Assembly: GCA_029936155.1 (NCBI GenBank)
Contig: JAPYUK010000010.1
Coordinates: forward strand, 1 to 57,728
DNA from: Dehalococcoidia bacterium
Lineage (GTDB): Bacteria > Chloroflexota > Dehalococcoidia > Lucifugimonadales > Lucifugimonadaceae
Length of the DNA: 57,728 nt
Reading direction: 5' to 3'
Below are positions 50,652 to 57,728 of this stretch, piece by piece (positions within the stretch are counted from its first letter, which is position 1; every line of letters starts with the position of its first letter). The notes beneath the pieces were generated by a model that ran no database searches, was not told the DNA's origin, and saw only the letters and a list, made by a program, of their open reading frames with translations. The translations under genes and the position numbers were made by a program.

Positions 50652-51425
50652 ATGGCAGGCAGGCTCGAAGGCAAAATAGCGCACATCACCGGCGGTGGAT
50701 CAGGTTTGGGTGATGCGATGGCTCATCTTTTCGCAAGAGAGGGAGCACGAGTCGTAGTTTCCGACCTCAAGCTGGACGTGGCGCAGGCTGTCGCCGATTC
50801 AGTAGCCGCCGAGGGCGGCGATGCCATTGCGCTTGCCGGTGACGTTTCTTCTCGTGAGCAGTGCGAAACACTTGTCGCTGATACGGTTTCGAAGATGGGC
50901 GGGATCGATGTGCTAGTGAACAGCGCCGGTGTGACTCCGCGCTATGCCCCGCCTGAGTGGGATTTCGAACAGACATGGGACTGGGTGGTCAGCATCAACC
51001 TCAAGGGCTCGATGATGATGTCCCGATTCGCCGTCGCGGAGATGAAGAAACAAAATTCCGGCTCCATAGTGAACCTCGCCTCAATCATCGGACTCGTTGG
51101 CTATGCCCAGGGAATCAGTGACGGCTTCAATCCGTACCCTCACACAAAAGGCGGTATTGTGCAGATGACCCGAGATATGAGCGTTGCGCTGGCAAAAGAG
51201 GGCATTCGAGTTAACTCGCTTTGCCCCGGATTTACCTACACGCCACTTGTTACAACGCTCGTCGAAGATGCCGACATGCACGAACGTCTGAAGTCGCTTC
51301 ACCCGATGGGGCGACTCGGTGAGCCACAGGAGATTGCGAACGCTGCATTGTTCCTCGCGTCAGACGAAGCATCGTTCATCACGGGCGTTAATCTGCCTGT
51401 CGACGGTGGATATACGGCTCAGTAG
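50652..51425 (+). CDS. Short-chain dehydrogenase/reductase
   Basis: A 257-residue classical SDR with all usual residues. Cofactor turn ITGGGSGLGDAM (11-22), VNSAG near 88, then the catalytic set: Ser of VNLASIIG, Tyr and Lys of YPHTKGG. The end has INLPVDGGYTAQ-like family close. The Asp after strand 2 (VSDLK) points to NAD. It contrasts with the SDR at 32237, which lacks Tyr and Lys. ATG 50652 has GGAGA upstream; the frame is open back to 50505 but those residues fall in the divergent promoter region. Confidence 0.92.
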   Translation: MAGRLEGKIAHITGGGSGLGDAMAHLFAREGARVVVSDLKLDVAQAVADSVAAEGGDAIALAGDVSSREQCETLVADTVSKMGGIDVLVNSAGVTPRYAPPEWDFEQTWDWVVSINLKGSMMMSRFAVAEMKKQNSGSIVNLASIIGLVGYAQGISDGFNPYPHTKGGIVQMTRDMSVALAKEGIRVNSLCPGFTYTPLVTTLVEDADMHERLKSLHPMGRLGEPQEIANAALFLASDEASFITGVNLPVDGGYTAQ

Positions 51426-51433
51426 GTCGTGAC

Positions 51434-52423
51434 CTAAAAGATCGACGCTGGATCGACGATCGATAGCAGCTTTCGATCCTCTGCAAGCCGCTCCACATTG
51501 GATAGAGCGAACACGACAGCTCGTTCGTTACCCTCGCCAGTGCCGCCAGCCCAGTGGGGTGTGACGACGGCGTTGGACATGCTCAACAAGGGGTTATTCG
51601 GGTCTGTGGGCTCTTGTTCCAACACATCCAGGCCGGCTCCGGCGATTTCACCATCCTGAAGGGCTTTGATCAGATCGACTTCGTTGTGAACCGAACCCCG
51701 GCATGTGTTGATAAAAATGGCGGTCTTCTTCATGAGACCAAACTCACGGGTGCCCATTAGACCGGTTGTTGAACTGTTTAGCTGGACGTGGATCGTCACG
51801 ATGTCGCTGATCCGCAAAAGGTGATCAAGATCGACCGCTTGTGCGCCGAGTTCCTGATCTCGCCCAGGCATAAGCTCGACAAGATCGTGATACAGAACTT
51901 CGCAATCGAAGCCGGAGAGTCGTCGAGCAACTTGTCTTCCGATGTTGCCGAATCCGATGATTCCAACCGTTTTGCCGTTTATCTCGGTACGAACAGGCAG
52001 CTGATCCACGCCATCACGCCAGTTCCCATCGACCGTGTTTGTCCACGCCTCCATCATCCTGCGGTACACGCTGAGCATGAGTGTCATCGTGTGTTCTGAG
52101 ACTGAAATCGCGTTCGATCCGCCGTTGTTCGCAACGCTAACCCCGAGCTTTTTAAGCCCGATCACGTCGACGGAATCGTAGCCCGCGGTCAACAGTTGGA
52201 CAAGTTTCAGATTGGGCAGTTGTGCAGCGACTTCCAACGGAATAGAAGCCAGCCATGGAATCGCAGCGTCGGCATCCTTGAGCGCCTCGATCATCTCACC
52301 TGGCGATGCGGTCGGGTCTGCGACCACGATGTTGACACCGGGGCCAGCATGTTCGTTCAGTAGATCCCATCGTCGCTTGTGTTCGGCTGTCGAGAGATTG
52401 GCAAGGAAGGCGAGTGTCGGCAT
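51434..52423 (-). CDS. D-isomer-specific 2-hydroxyacid dehydrogenase
   Basis: NAD(P)-dependent reductase of 2-keto acids to D-2-hydroxyacids, 329 residues. Nucleotide-binding turn GIIGFGNIGRQVARRL near 155. Catalytic Arg lies in NTCRGSVHNEVDL near 240, Glu in LDVLEQEPTDPNNPLL near 267 and His in VTPHWAGG near 292. This is the complete glyoxylate/hydroxypyruvate reductase or phosphoglycerate-dehydrogenase-like set; the ACT domain of SerA is absent. Its stop shares a small palindrome with the convergent SDR stop. Glyoxylate is one candidate substrate, in line with other genes here. Confidence 0.92.
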   Translation of the reverse strand: MPTLAFLANLSTAEHKRRWDLLNEHAGPGVNIVVADPTASPGEMIEALKDADAAIPWLASIPLEVAAQLPNLKLVQLLTAGYDSVDVIGLKKLGVSVANNGGSNAISVSEHTMTLMLSVYRRMMEAWTNTVDGNWRDGVDQLPVRTEINGKTVGIIGFGNIGRQVARRLSGFDCEVLYHDLVELMPGRDQELGAQAVDLDHLLRISDIVTIHVQLNSSTTGLMGTREFGLMKKTAIFINTCRGSVHNEVDLIKALQDGEIAGAGLDVLEQEPTDPNNPLLSMSNAVVTPHWAGGTGEGNERAVVFALSNVERLAEDRKLLSIVDPASIF

Positions 52424-52515
52424 ATTTCAGTGATTTCCACATGGATTGAGATGGCTGATCGTAAAGAACCGTCGGCAGTCTATCGTTGATATCTGATCAA
52501 CGAAATGAGTTTTAG

Positions 52516-53784
52516 CTAAACAGGTCGCTCAATACGTAGACTTGATTTGTAGACGTCTTTTACGTCCCAGAGGGCATTGAGATCGGCTGTTGGGTCTCCT
52601 CCAACCACCAGAACGTCGCCCGGACGTCCTACTGCGAGCGTACCCGCCTGATCGCCAACAGCGATCGATTCAGCTGCGTGACTCATGCCCGTGACGAGCG
52701 CCTCCGTATTCGAGAGACCGGCCTTTGTTAGAGCGACCATCTCCTTCACAAACTCGCCCGGCGGATATGCACCCCAGGGTGAGTCACTCCCGGCGATCAT
52801 CCGAACGCCCATCTTTATTAGCTTACTGACCGACTCGTTGCGTGTTTCAAGGGACGCTTTCGATGAATCAATACTGGCCTGCTCTTCTTTCGTGAGCCAA
52901 CCACGGTTGTATCCGATTCGCTCCGTGTGATCGATCCCTGCCTGAACGACATGCAAAGTCGGGTTCACCCACGCCTTCGCAGCAGCCAGTTGTTCTGCAA
53001 GTGGCTCATTGAACTCGTACATCCCTGTTTCATCTTCGAAAACGCAGTGAATGATCATGTCGACACCCGCATCGAGAGCATTTTTGATTCCCTGCATCGA
53101 TGCGCAGTGCGCCGCAGTGAGCCTGCCGAACCTGTGTGCCTCGTCGGCTATCACCGTCATCTCTTCGAGCGTGTATGAGGGTTTGAGCGGGTCAGACGAC
53201 CATGTCGAGCCACCGGTCGCCATTATCTTTATGAAATCGGCACCTTCCTTGACCAGCTTCCTAACCTCGGTGCGAACACCGTCAACTCCGTCGGCCTCCG
53301 ATCCGCAATACCAGAAGTGGCCACCGGTTATCGTGATCGGGCGCCCCGAGATAACCATCTCAGGTCCCTCGCTCAGCCCCATCTGGATTCCTTCTTTTAG
53401 CGAGAACCCAACCTTATTTTTGGCGCCATTTTCACGCGCCGTGGTTACACCGGCGTGAAGGAACGTCCGTGCATTCTGAAGCGCTCGCATCAGGAGAACG
53501 TCGTCTTGCTCATTTCCCGTGATATCGCCGTGGGTGCCATCGCCCGGGGCCATCATGTGCGTGTGACCGTCGACCAACCCCGGGAGAATTGTCGAATCGC
53601 CGTAGTCTTTTACCGTGAGATTCGAATGGTTGGGGGCTGTTAGTTCGCCAGCAGGTGCGATCGCAACGATCTTCCTGTTGTTCAAGAGGATGGCGTTTCC
53701 GCTTGTTGAGGCTGATCCTGTGCCGTCAAAAATGCGCGCGGCTTTGATCAGGGTGTAGTCGTTCGAAATGGTCTGTGGGCTCAA
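52516..53784 (-). CDS. Amidohydrolase (imidazolonepropionase/prolidase-like)
   Basis: TIM-barrel metallo-amidohydrolase of 422 residues. The HxH motif is in LPGLVDGHTHMMAPGDG near 70. A Lys that can be carboxylated lies in DFIKIMATGG near 190. Metal His residues are seen in LTAAHCASM and IIHCVFEDE, and the final Asp in IAGSDSPWG near 333. The N- and C-terminal sheets form the small composite domain (TIKAARIF-like start; GDVLVVGGDPTADL near the end). Relatives hydrolyse cyclic amides, dipeptides or organophosphates. TTG at 53784 is the start. Confidence 0.9.
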   Translation of the reverse strand: MSPQTISNDYTLIKAARIFDGTGSASTSGNAILLNNRKIVAIAPAGELTAPNHSNLTVKDYGDSTILPGLVDGHTHMMAPGDGTHGDITGNEQDDVLLMRALQNARTFLHAGVTTARENGAKNKVGFSLKEGIQMGLSEGPEMVISGRPITITGGHFWYCGSEADGVDGVRTEVRKLVKEGADFIKIMATGGSTWSSDPLKPSYTLEEMTVIADEAHRFGRLTAAHCASMQGIKNALDAGVDMIIHCVFEDETGMYEFNEPLAEQLAAAKAWVNPTLHVVQAGIDHTERIGYNRGWLTKEEQASIDSSKASLETRNESVSKLIKMGVRMIAGSDSPWGAYPPGEFVKEMVALTKAGLSNTEALVTGMSHAAESIAVGDQAGTLAVGRPGDVLVVGGDPTADLNALWDVKDVYKSSLRIERPV

Positions 53785-53883
53785 TTTCTACTCTCTGTTA
53801 TGCACGGTGTGGCGGATGGCTGGTTGCCACCGTTGTGTCACAACATGGAGGGTGGTGCAATTCGCGCCGGGGATTAGGAACGA

Positions 53884-54498
53884 CTAAAAAATACCCAGTT
53901 TGACTAGCGTTGACTCGAGGTTTGTGGCAGAGGTGAACTGATGTCCGACCATGCCTGCCCTTTCCGCGGCTTCAATGTTCACCGCCAAATCGTCGACGAA
54001 CAAAATATTGCGCGCGGCCACACCGGACTGTGACAAAAGCGCTTCGTAAAAAGCTGACTCTGGCTTCATCGATTCGACTTCGTAGGAGACGATAACGGGG
54101 TCGAGGTGGGCGCTGAAAGGTAGAAATCTGTCTGCTGAATTCCAGTGCGTCTCGCTTGTGTTGGACGCAAGGGCGAGCCTGTGTGTATTGGCGATACGGG
54201 ACACCAGCGGAAACACCTCCTCAGACGGGATCAACACGGAGTCGTAAAGAATTGAAAGCTGGTCGACGGTCATGCCGATACCGAGTTCGTCGATCGACTG
54301 CCTGGCATGTTGGGCGAACGTAATTTTCCCGCTCTCAAACAAAAGTTTTTGTTCTTTGCCGAAGACGATGCTGTGAACGTCTTCCCAATCCCGACCCGAG
54401 AGTGATGCGAGATATCTTGCGACGGGCTCTTCATCGACCTCGCAGAGCACGTTACCGAGGTCGAAGGCTACAAGTTCGATGTCTGAATTGTTGGTCAT
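53884..54498 (-). CDS. HAD-superfamily hydrolase (YihX-like)
   Basis: A 204-residue HAD phosphatase of subfamily IA. Motif I is AFDLGNVLCEV (residues 11-21) with the nucleophile Asp and the DxG variant known from YihX-like glucose-1-phosphatases; motif II is ALASNTSETHW near 110; the Lys is in SMKPESAFYE near 143; motif IV is ILFVDDLAVNIEAA near 165. It overlaps the small upstream gene by four bases (ATGA), so the two are coupled. Sugar-phosphate or nucleotide substrates are possible. Confidence 0.88.
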   Translation of the reverse strand: MTNNSDIELVAFDLGNVLCEVDEEPVARYLASLSGRDWEDVHSIVFGKEQKLLFESGKITFAQHARQSIDELGIGMTVDQLSILYDSVLIPSEEVFPLVSRIANTHRLALASNTSETHWNSADRFLPFSAHLDPVIVSYEVESMKPESAFYEALLSQSGVAARNILFVDDLAVNIEAAERAGMVGHQFTSATNLESTLVKLGIF

Positions 54499-54884
54499 TT
54501 GGCTGAAAAATTCGAGTCATCGACATGCGCTAGCATGTCCTGGAGTTCCTTCGTCGTTGCATTTTCGGGCGGGTCAGCGCCCAGTTTCTGGAGCACCGCA
54601 CGAAGATATTCGGGATCGTCTGAGCTTTTGCTTTTACCTGCTGTATTCTCAACAGCTTCAGGATTGAGTATTGCTTCGGCTTTTTCGGGGAACATTTCAG
54701 CGAGTTCCTCGGCAGGAAGTGATTTCAGAACCTCGACAGTAAAATCTTTAGGATCAAACTTTTCACTTTCAGAGTCGGCCGATGCCACCGACACAGTGCT
54801 CGAACTTCCATTGCTCTGAATAGCGGCGATTGCTATTCCTATAAACAGGCCAGATAGCAGGGCGATTCCAACAACGATCTTCAC
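54495..54884 (-). CDS. Small membrane-anchored protein of unknown function
   Basis: A 129-residue protein that I do not recognise. It begins with a single hydrophobic helix (VVGIALLSGLFIGIAIAAI, residues 4-22) that would act as an uncleaved anchor or signal peptide. The rest is hydrophilic and acidic, with an EVLKSLPAEELAEMFPEKAE helix in the middle and a DDPEYLRAVLQKLGADPPE helix near the end. GTG 54884 is preceded by AGGGG. It follows the MacB-like permease by 27 bases and overlaps the HAD gene, so it belongs to the exporter transcript. No Cys, so not a lipoprotein. Confidence 0.65.
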   Translation of the reverse strand: MKIVVGIALLSGLFIGIAIAAIQSNGSSSTVSVASADSESEKFDPKDFTVEVLKSLPAEELAEMFPEKAEAILNPEAVENTAGKSKSSDDPEYLRAVLQKLGADPPENATTKELQDMLAHVDDSNFSAK

Positions 54885-54911
54885 ATTGCCCCTTTCGTTA
54901 GTCGACTCTGT

Positions 54912-56162
54912 TTATTCGTGTCTTAGGGCTTCGATTGGATTTAGCGAAGCTGCTCGAACAGCAGGATATATCCCGAAAAACAGACCCACTGCGATCGATA
55001 CACCAAGTGCAATAGCAGCAATATGCGTTTCGATCACCGTTTCAATGATGTCACCATCAACAGTTGCACCGTTCCCGAAGTACGCGATGGCCCAACCGGT
55101 GAGTACTCCAAGAATTCCTCCGACGAAGGTCATAAGCACGGCCTCCGTGACGAATTGGAACAAGATATCTCGCCGCTTTGCACCAACCGCCCGACGAATA
55201 CCGATCTCTCTCGTGCGTTCAGTCACCGATACCAACATGATATTCATCACGCCAATCCCACCCACCAGCAGTGAAATTCCGGCGATGGAGCCAAGTAGGA
55301 TTACGAACGTTCCCTGAGTTCCTTCAAGAGTCTCGATGGTGTCCTGCTGCGTTGTAATCAGGAAGTCGTCATCGTCGTCAGCTTCCAGCTCATGTCGCAA
55401 GCGAAGAACGGTCGAGATATCGAGGCGAGCGGTGTCGACTGCTTTTTCAGATGTCGCCAGGATGCTGATCGATGACACGGGAATTGAGTTGACCAGTCCT
55501 GTTCCACTTTTCAAGCGGTAGTGCGATGTTGTAATCGGAACCAGAATCGAATTGTCGGGATTGGATATTGTTCCCTGCTGACTTTCGATCACCCCGATCA
55601 CGAGAAACTCTCGTCCAGACAGCTTCAAGGTTGCCCCGACCGGGTTTCGATTCCCGAACAGTGTCGTGCTTGTCTCGGATCCGAGCACCGCAACGAGAGA
55701 TGTGTTCAGGACATTAGCGTTTGAAATGTTTCGACCCGTAGCAATCGTCAGGTTGCGGGCTTCCAGATACTCGGCGGTAACACCAACGCCGTTTACGAAC
55801 GTATTTTCACCACTGACAACGGCTGAGCCAGAAAACGAATTCTCTGGAGCAACGATTCGGACATCAGGAGCGAACACGTCGTCCTTGAGTGCAAGTGCAT
55901 CTTCGAACGAGAGTACGTCGGAGTCTCCACCGCCGCCGAAAAAGGCGAAACGTAGAGCCTGAGCGCCGGGTTGAACAGTGATTAGATCGGCTCCCAACTC
56001 AGAAATTCTCGAAGTTACCGACACTTGAGCGCCCCGGCCGATCGCCATCATTGCGATTACCGAGGAAACCCCGATCACGATTCCAAGAAGGGTAAGACCT
56101 GCACGAAGCTTGTTCGCTCCAACTGAGTTGAGAGCGGTAGAAAATAGGAGGGCGGCGTTCAT
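54912..56162 (-). CDS. ABC transporter permease, MacB type
   Basis: A 416-residue MacB/FtsX-like permease. An N-terminal helix (KLRAGLTLLGIVIGVSSVIAM) is followed by a large periplasmic domain (about 45-285) opening with LGADLITVQPG, then three helices including ISLLVGGIGVMNIMLVSV and the coupling stretch TERTREIGIRRAVGAKR. The C-terminal YPAVRAASLNPIEALRHE is the family's standard close. It needs the ATPase and adaptor encoded just upstream, each overlapping by four bases. MacB complexes pump peptides, lipoproteins or toxins across the envelope. Confidence 0.94.
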   Translation of the reverse strand: MNAALLFSTALNSVGANKLRAGLTLLGIVIGVSSVIAMMAIGRGAQVSVTSRISELGADLITVQPGAQALRFAFFGGGGDSDVLSFEDALALKDDVFAPDVRIVAPENSFSGSAVVSGENTFVNGVGVTAEYLEARNLTIATGRNISNANVLNTSLVAVLGSETSTTLFGNRNPVGATLKLSGREFLVIGVIESQQGTISNPDNSILVPITTSHYRLKSGTGLVNSIPVSSISILATSEKAVDTARLDISTVLRLRHELEADDDDDFLITTQQDTIETLEGTQGTFVILLGSIAGISLLVGGIGVMNIMLVSVTERTREIGIRRAVGAKRRDILFQFVTEAVLMTFVGGILGVLTGWAIAYFGNGATVDGDIIETVIETHIAAIALGVSIAVGLFFGIYPAVRAASLNPIEALRHE

Positions 56163-56905
56163 TCCGAGGCCACCTGTTCATCTTCGGCTGCTTCGGTCTT
56201 CACCGAGTCAACGGCCCGATCCTCGACGATACGCCCATCTCTGAACGCAATGATCCGCTTTGTTGCCTCCGCTACCTCTGGGTCGTGTGTGACAACAACA
56301 ATTGTTTTGCCATCAACTTCGTTCAGTGATCGAAGCATTTCGATGACTTCGGCACTCGATTTTGAATCGAGATTACCAGTCGGTTCGTCGGCGAGAATGA
56401 GATCAGGATTTTTTACCAGCGCCCGTGCAATTCCCACTCGTTGCTGCTCACCACCGGACAGCTGTACTGGCTTATGATTAAATCTGTGCGACAACCCGAC
56501 TCGTTCCAACGCTGTTCGCGCCGCGGTTCGTCGATTCTTACCGGTGTGACCGCCAGAATATTTTAGAGGTAACTCGACATTGCTTAGCGCTGTTTCTCGT
56601 GTAAGCAGGTTGTAGCTCTGGAAGACAAATCCCAATTGGCGGGATCGAGTTTCGGCGAGCTGATTGTCAGAAAGATCGGAAACGTTCTGACCGTTCAAAA
56701 AGAATGAGCCGCTCGATGGAGTGTCGAGACAGCCAAGTGTGTTCATCAGTGTCGACTTGCCCGATCCAGACGGACCTATGATCGCCACCATCTCACCGTG
56801 CTGAATCGTGAGGCTGATTCCGTCAAGGGCTTTGACCACTTGCGATCCAACTTGGAACTCACGAGTTACGTTCGATAGCTCAATTACAGGGACAGCGGAG
56901 TTCAT
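56159..56905 (-). CDS. ABC transporter ATPase, MacB/LolD type
   Basis: A 248-residue nucleotide-binding protein that powers the MacB-like permease. Walker A is GPSGSGKST near 40, the Q-loop follows in FVFQSYNLL, the signature is LSGGEQQRVGIARAL near 145, Walker B is LILADEPTGNLDS near 168 and the switch His lies in VVVTHDPEVA near 205. The closing 20 residues are acidic and outside the conserved core. It overlaps both neighbours by ATGA, so adaptor, ATPase and permease are a translationally coupled trio. Confidence 0.95.
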   Translation of the reverse strand: MNSAVPVIELSNVTREFQVGSQVVKALDGISLTIQHGEMVAIIGPSGSGKSTLMNTLGCLDTPSSGSFFLNGQNVSDLSDNQLAETRSRQLGFVFQSYNLLTRETALSNVELPLKYSGGHTGKNRRTAARTALERVGLSHRFNHKPVQLSGGEQQRVGIARALVKNPDLILADEPTGNLDSKSSAEVIEMLRSLNEVDGKTIVVVTHDPEVAEATKRIIAFRDGRIVEDRAVDSVKTEAAEDEQVASE

Positions 56906-57728
56906 CGTCCGCCGCCACCCTGACCACCGCCAGCACCGGGCGGTCCATTTAGCCCACTGAATCCACCACCACTAGCACCCTGCATACGGATCGCTCCGCC
57001 TGCCCCTCTGATGAATTGAGTGAATGGATCTACGTTCTCGTCGGCAACGGTCATCAGGACTTCCTGACCCTCAGTAAGTCCTGACTCTACGATCACCCAG
57101 AAGTCGTCACTTGCTCCGAGTGTGATGTCGGTAGTGATGTGACCCTCAGCACTAACGACGTCGACAGTAGCCTGCGTAAAGCTGCCACCCACTGCCTGTA
57201 AGGGTATGAGAAGGGCATTGTCGATCTGTTTCAGGACGATTGTTGCCGTTGCACTCAGTCCTTCGATTAGCTCGATTTCATCAGGAGGCGTGAGAGTGAT
57301 AGTCAGCGGGAATTCGATAACACCCTGTAGGTTTAAGCCATCGCCGATTTCATCAATTACACCAACTAACGGTTGATCGGGTAGAGCATCGAGAATTACC
57401 GATACTGCATCTCCGGTGTTTAGCGACAACACGTCGATCTCATCGATAGACCCGTCGACGATCACGACCGTGGGGTCGAGAATGTCGATCGTGGGAGTGG
57501 TTCGATTGACAGGATCGCCAACTGATACTGAAATCGATGTGATCACACCGTCGAATGGTGCCAGCAGATTCGTGGCTGCCAGTTCTGTTTTAGCCGCATC
57601 GAGGAGCGCGTTCGCTTCGTTGACCGATGCGGTAGCTGACTTTATCTCGAGAGCATCAAGATCACTGAGATCGGAAATAGTCGCCTCAGCATCTTTTTCG
57701 AGCTCGATCTTTTCGGCGAGAGTGGCTG
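56902..57728 (-). CDS. HlyD/MacA-type periplasmic adaptor, cut by the window edge
   Basis: Membrane-fusion subunit of the MacAB-like exporter; only the C-terminal 275 codons are in the window, and the frame is open to base 57728. The part nearest the edge is coiled-coil hairpin sequence (ELEKDAEATISDLSDLDALE) followed by the lipoyl half-motif TNLLAPFDGVITSISVSVGD. Beta-barrel and membrane-proximal parts come next (GDAVSVILDALPDQPLVG, IVLKQIDNALLIPLQAV). The end is a Gly-rich tail (SGGGFSGLNGPPGAGGGQ). The GTG at 57546 is inside the protein, not its start. It overlaps the ATPase gene by ATGA. Confidence 0.9.
   Translation of the reverse strand, partial: ATLAEKIELEKDAEATISDLSDLDALEIKSATASVNEANALLDAAKTELAATNLLAPFDGVITSISVSVGDPVNRTTPTIDILDPTVVIVDGSIDEIDVLSLNTGDAVSVILDALPDQPLVGVIDEIGDGLNLQGVIEFPLTITLTPPDEIELIEGLSATATIVLKQIDNALLIPLQAVGGSFTQATVDVVSAEGHITTDITLGASDDFWVIVESGLTEGQEVLMTVADENVDPFTQFIRGAGGAIRMQGASGGGFSGLNGPPGAGGGQGGGGR

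Noticed and set aside
1-57728. CRISPR arrays, tRNA or rRNA genes, integrases, transposases
   Set aside because: I looked for spaced direct repeats, tRNA arm sequences and recombinase motifs and saw none.

Overview
The window is a gene-dense stretch of bacterial chromosome of moderate GC. It has no rRNA, tRNA, CRISPR array, phage gene or transposase that I can recognise. Gene content is dominated by catabolic and redox enzymes: two mandelate-racemase-type enolase-superfamily proteins, three aldo/keto reductases, two short-chain dehydrogenases, two zinc alcohol dehydrogenases, a glycolate-oxidase-like GlcD/E/F set, an HpcH/HpaI aldolase, three beta-propeller (NHL) proteins, amidases and amidohydrolases, several PLP enzymes and two MFS carriers. 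It also carries a primary sigma factor, a Fur regulator, a class II fumarase and a class I fructose-bisphosphate aldolase. This mix, with many enolase-superfamily and oxidoreductase paralogues, suits an uncultured marine Chloroflexota of the SAR202 type. That assignment is inference from gene content, not from a marker gene.

Layout. 1-4.8 kb: end of an amidase, an aldo/keto reductase with Fe-S motifs, an aminoglycoside N3-acetyltransferase-like gene broken by one amber codon, and a two-subunit thiamine-diphosphate decarboxylase resembling sulfopyruvate decarboxylase. 5-9.3 kb: a galactonate-dehydratase-like enzyme, the two halves of the animal D-glutamate cyclase DGLUCY as neighbouring genes, and an MFS carrier. 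9.4-12.8 kb: CoxG-like SRPBCC protein, double-VOC protein, RidA, fumarase. 12.9-14.1 kb: a scar in which a DinB-like remnant runs into the last helix of an MFS carrier, then an intact DinB-like gene. 14-18.7 kb: second enolase-superfamily enzyme, TIM-barrel isomerase, second MFS carrier, HpcH/HpaI aldolase. 18.8-22.9 kb: three NHL propellers, a PPOX flavoprotein and a DinB-like protein; the third propeller sits between inverted copies of a short dispersed repeat.

23-31.7 kb: Fur, SRPBCC and PIG-L deacetylase, a bidirectional terminator, rpoD, zinc dehydrogenase, aminotransferase, class I aldolase, M20 amidohydrolase. 31.8-45.5 kb: a frameshifted small membrane protein, an SDR lacking the usual Tyr/Lys pair, alanine-glyoxylate-type aminotransferase, GlcF and GlcE, two aldo/keto reductases, a Gfo/Idh dehydrogenase, a PadR regulator with a frameshifted membrane partner, GlcD, a sulfatase and a zinc dehydrogenase. 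45.7-57.7 kb: gamma-glutamyltransferase overlapping a threonine-synthase-like gene, an aminotransferase, RDD protein, SDR, 2-hydroxyacid dehydrogenase, amidohydrolase, HAD phosphatase, a small anchored protein and a MacAB-type ABC exporter that runs off the right edge.

How the genes may work together (inference): glyoxylate is a plausible shared node. GlcDEF could make it from glycolate, the PLP enzyme at 33.3 kb could convert it to glycine, the HpcH/HpaI aldolase could release or consume it, and NHL propellers related to peptidyl-hydroxyglycine lyase could release it. A second theme is glutamyl and oxoproline chemistry (D-glutamate cyclase pair, gamma-glutamyltransferase). The most unusual sequence-level signals are a (GTCGG)3 tract whose loss of one unit restores a membrane-protein frame, two genes whose homology-defined starts fall on ATT or ATC, the repeat-flanked propeller gene, the DinB::MFS deletion scar and the single-codon disruption of the acetyltransferase.
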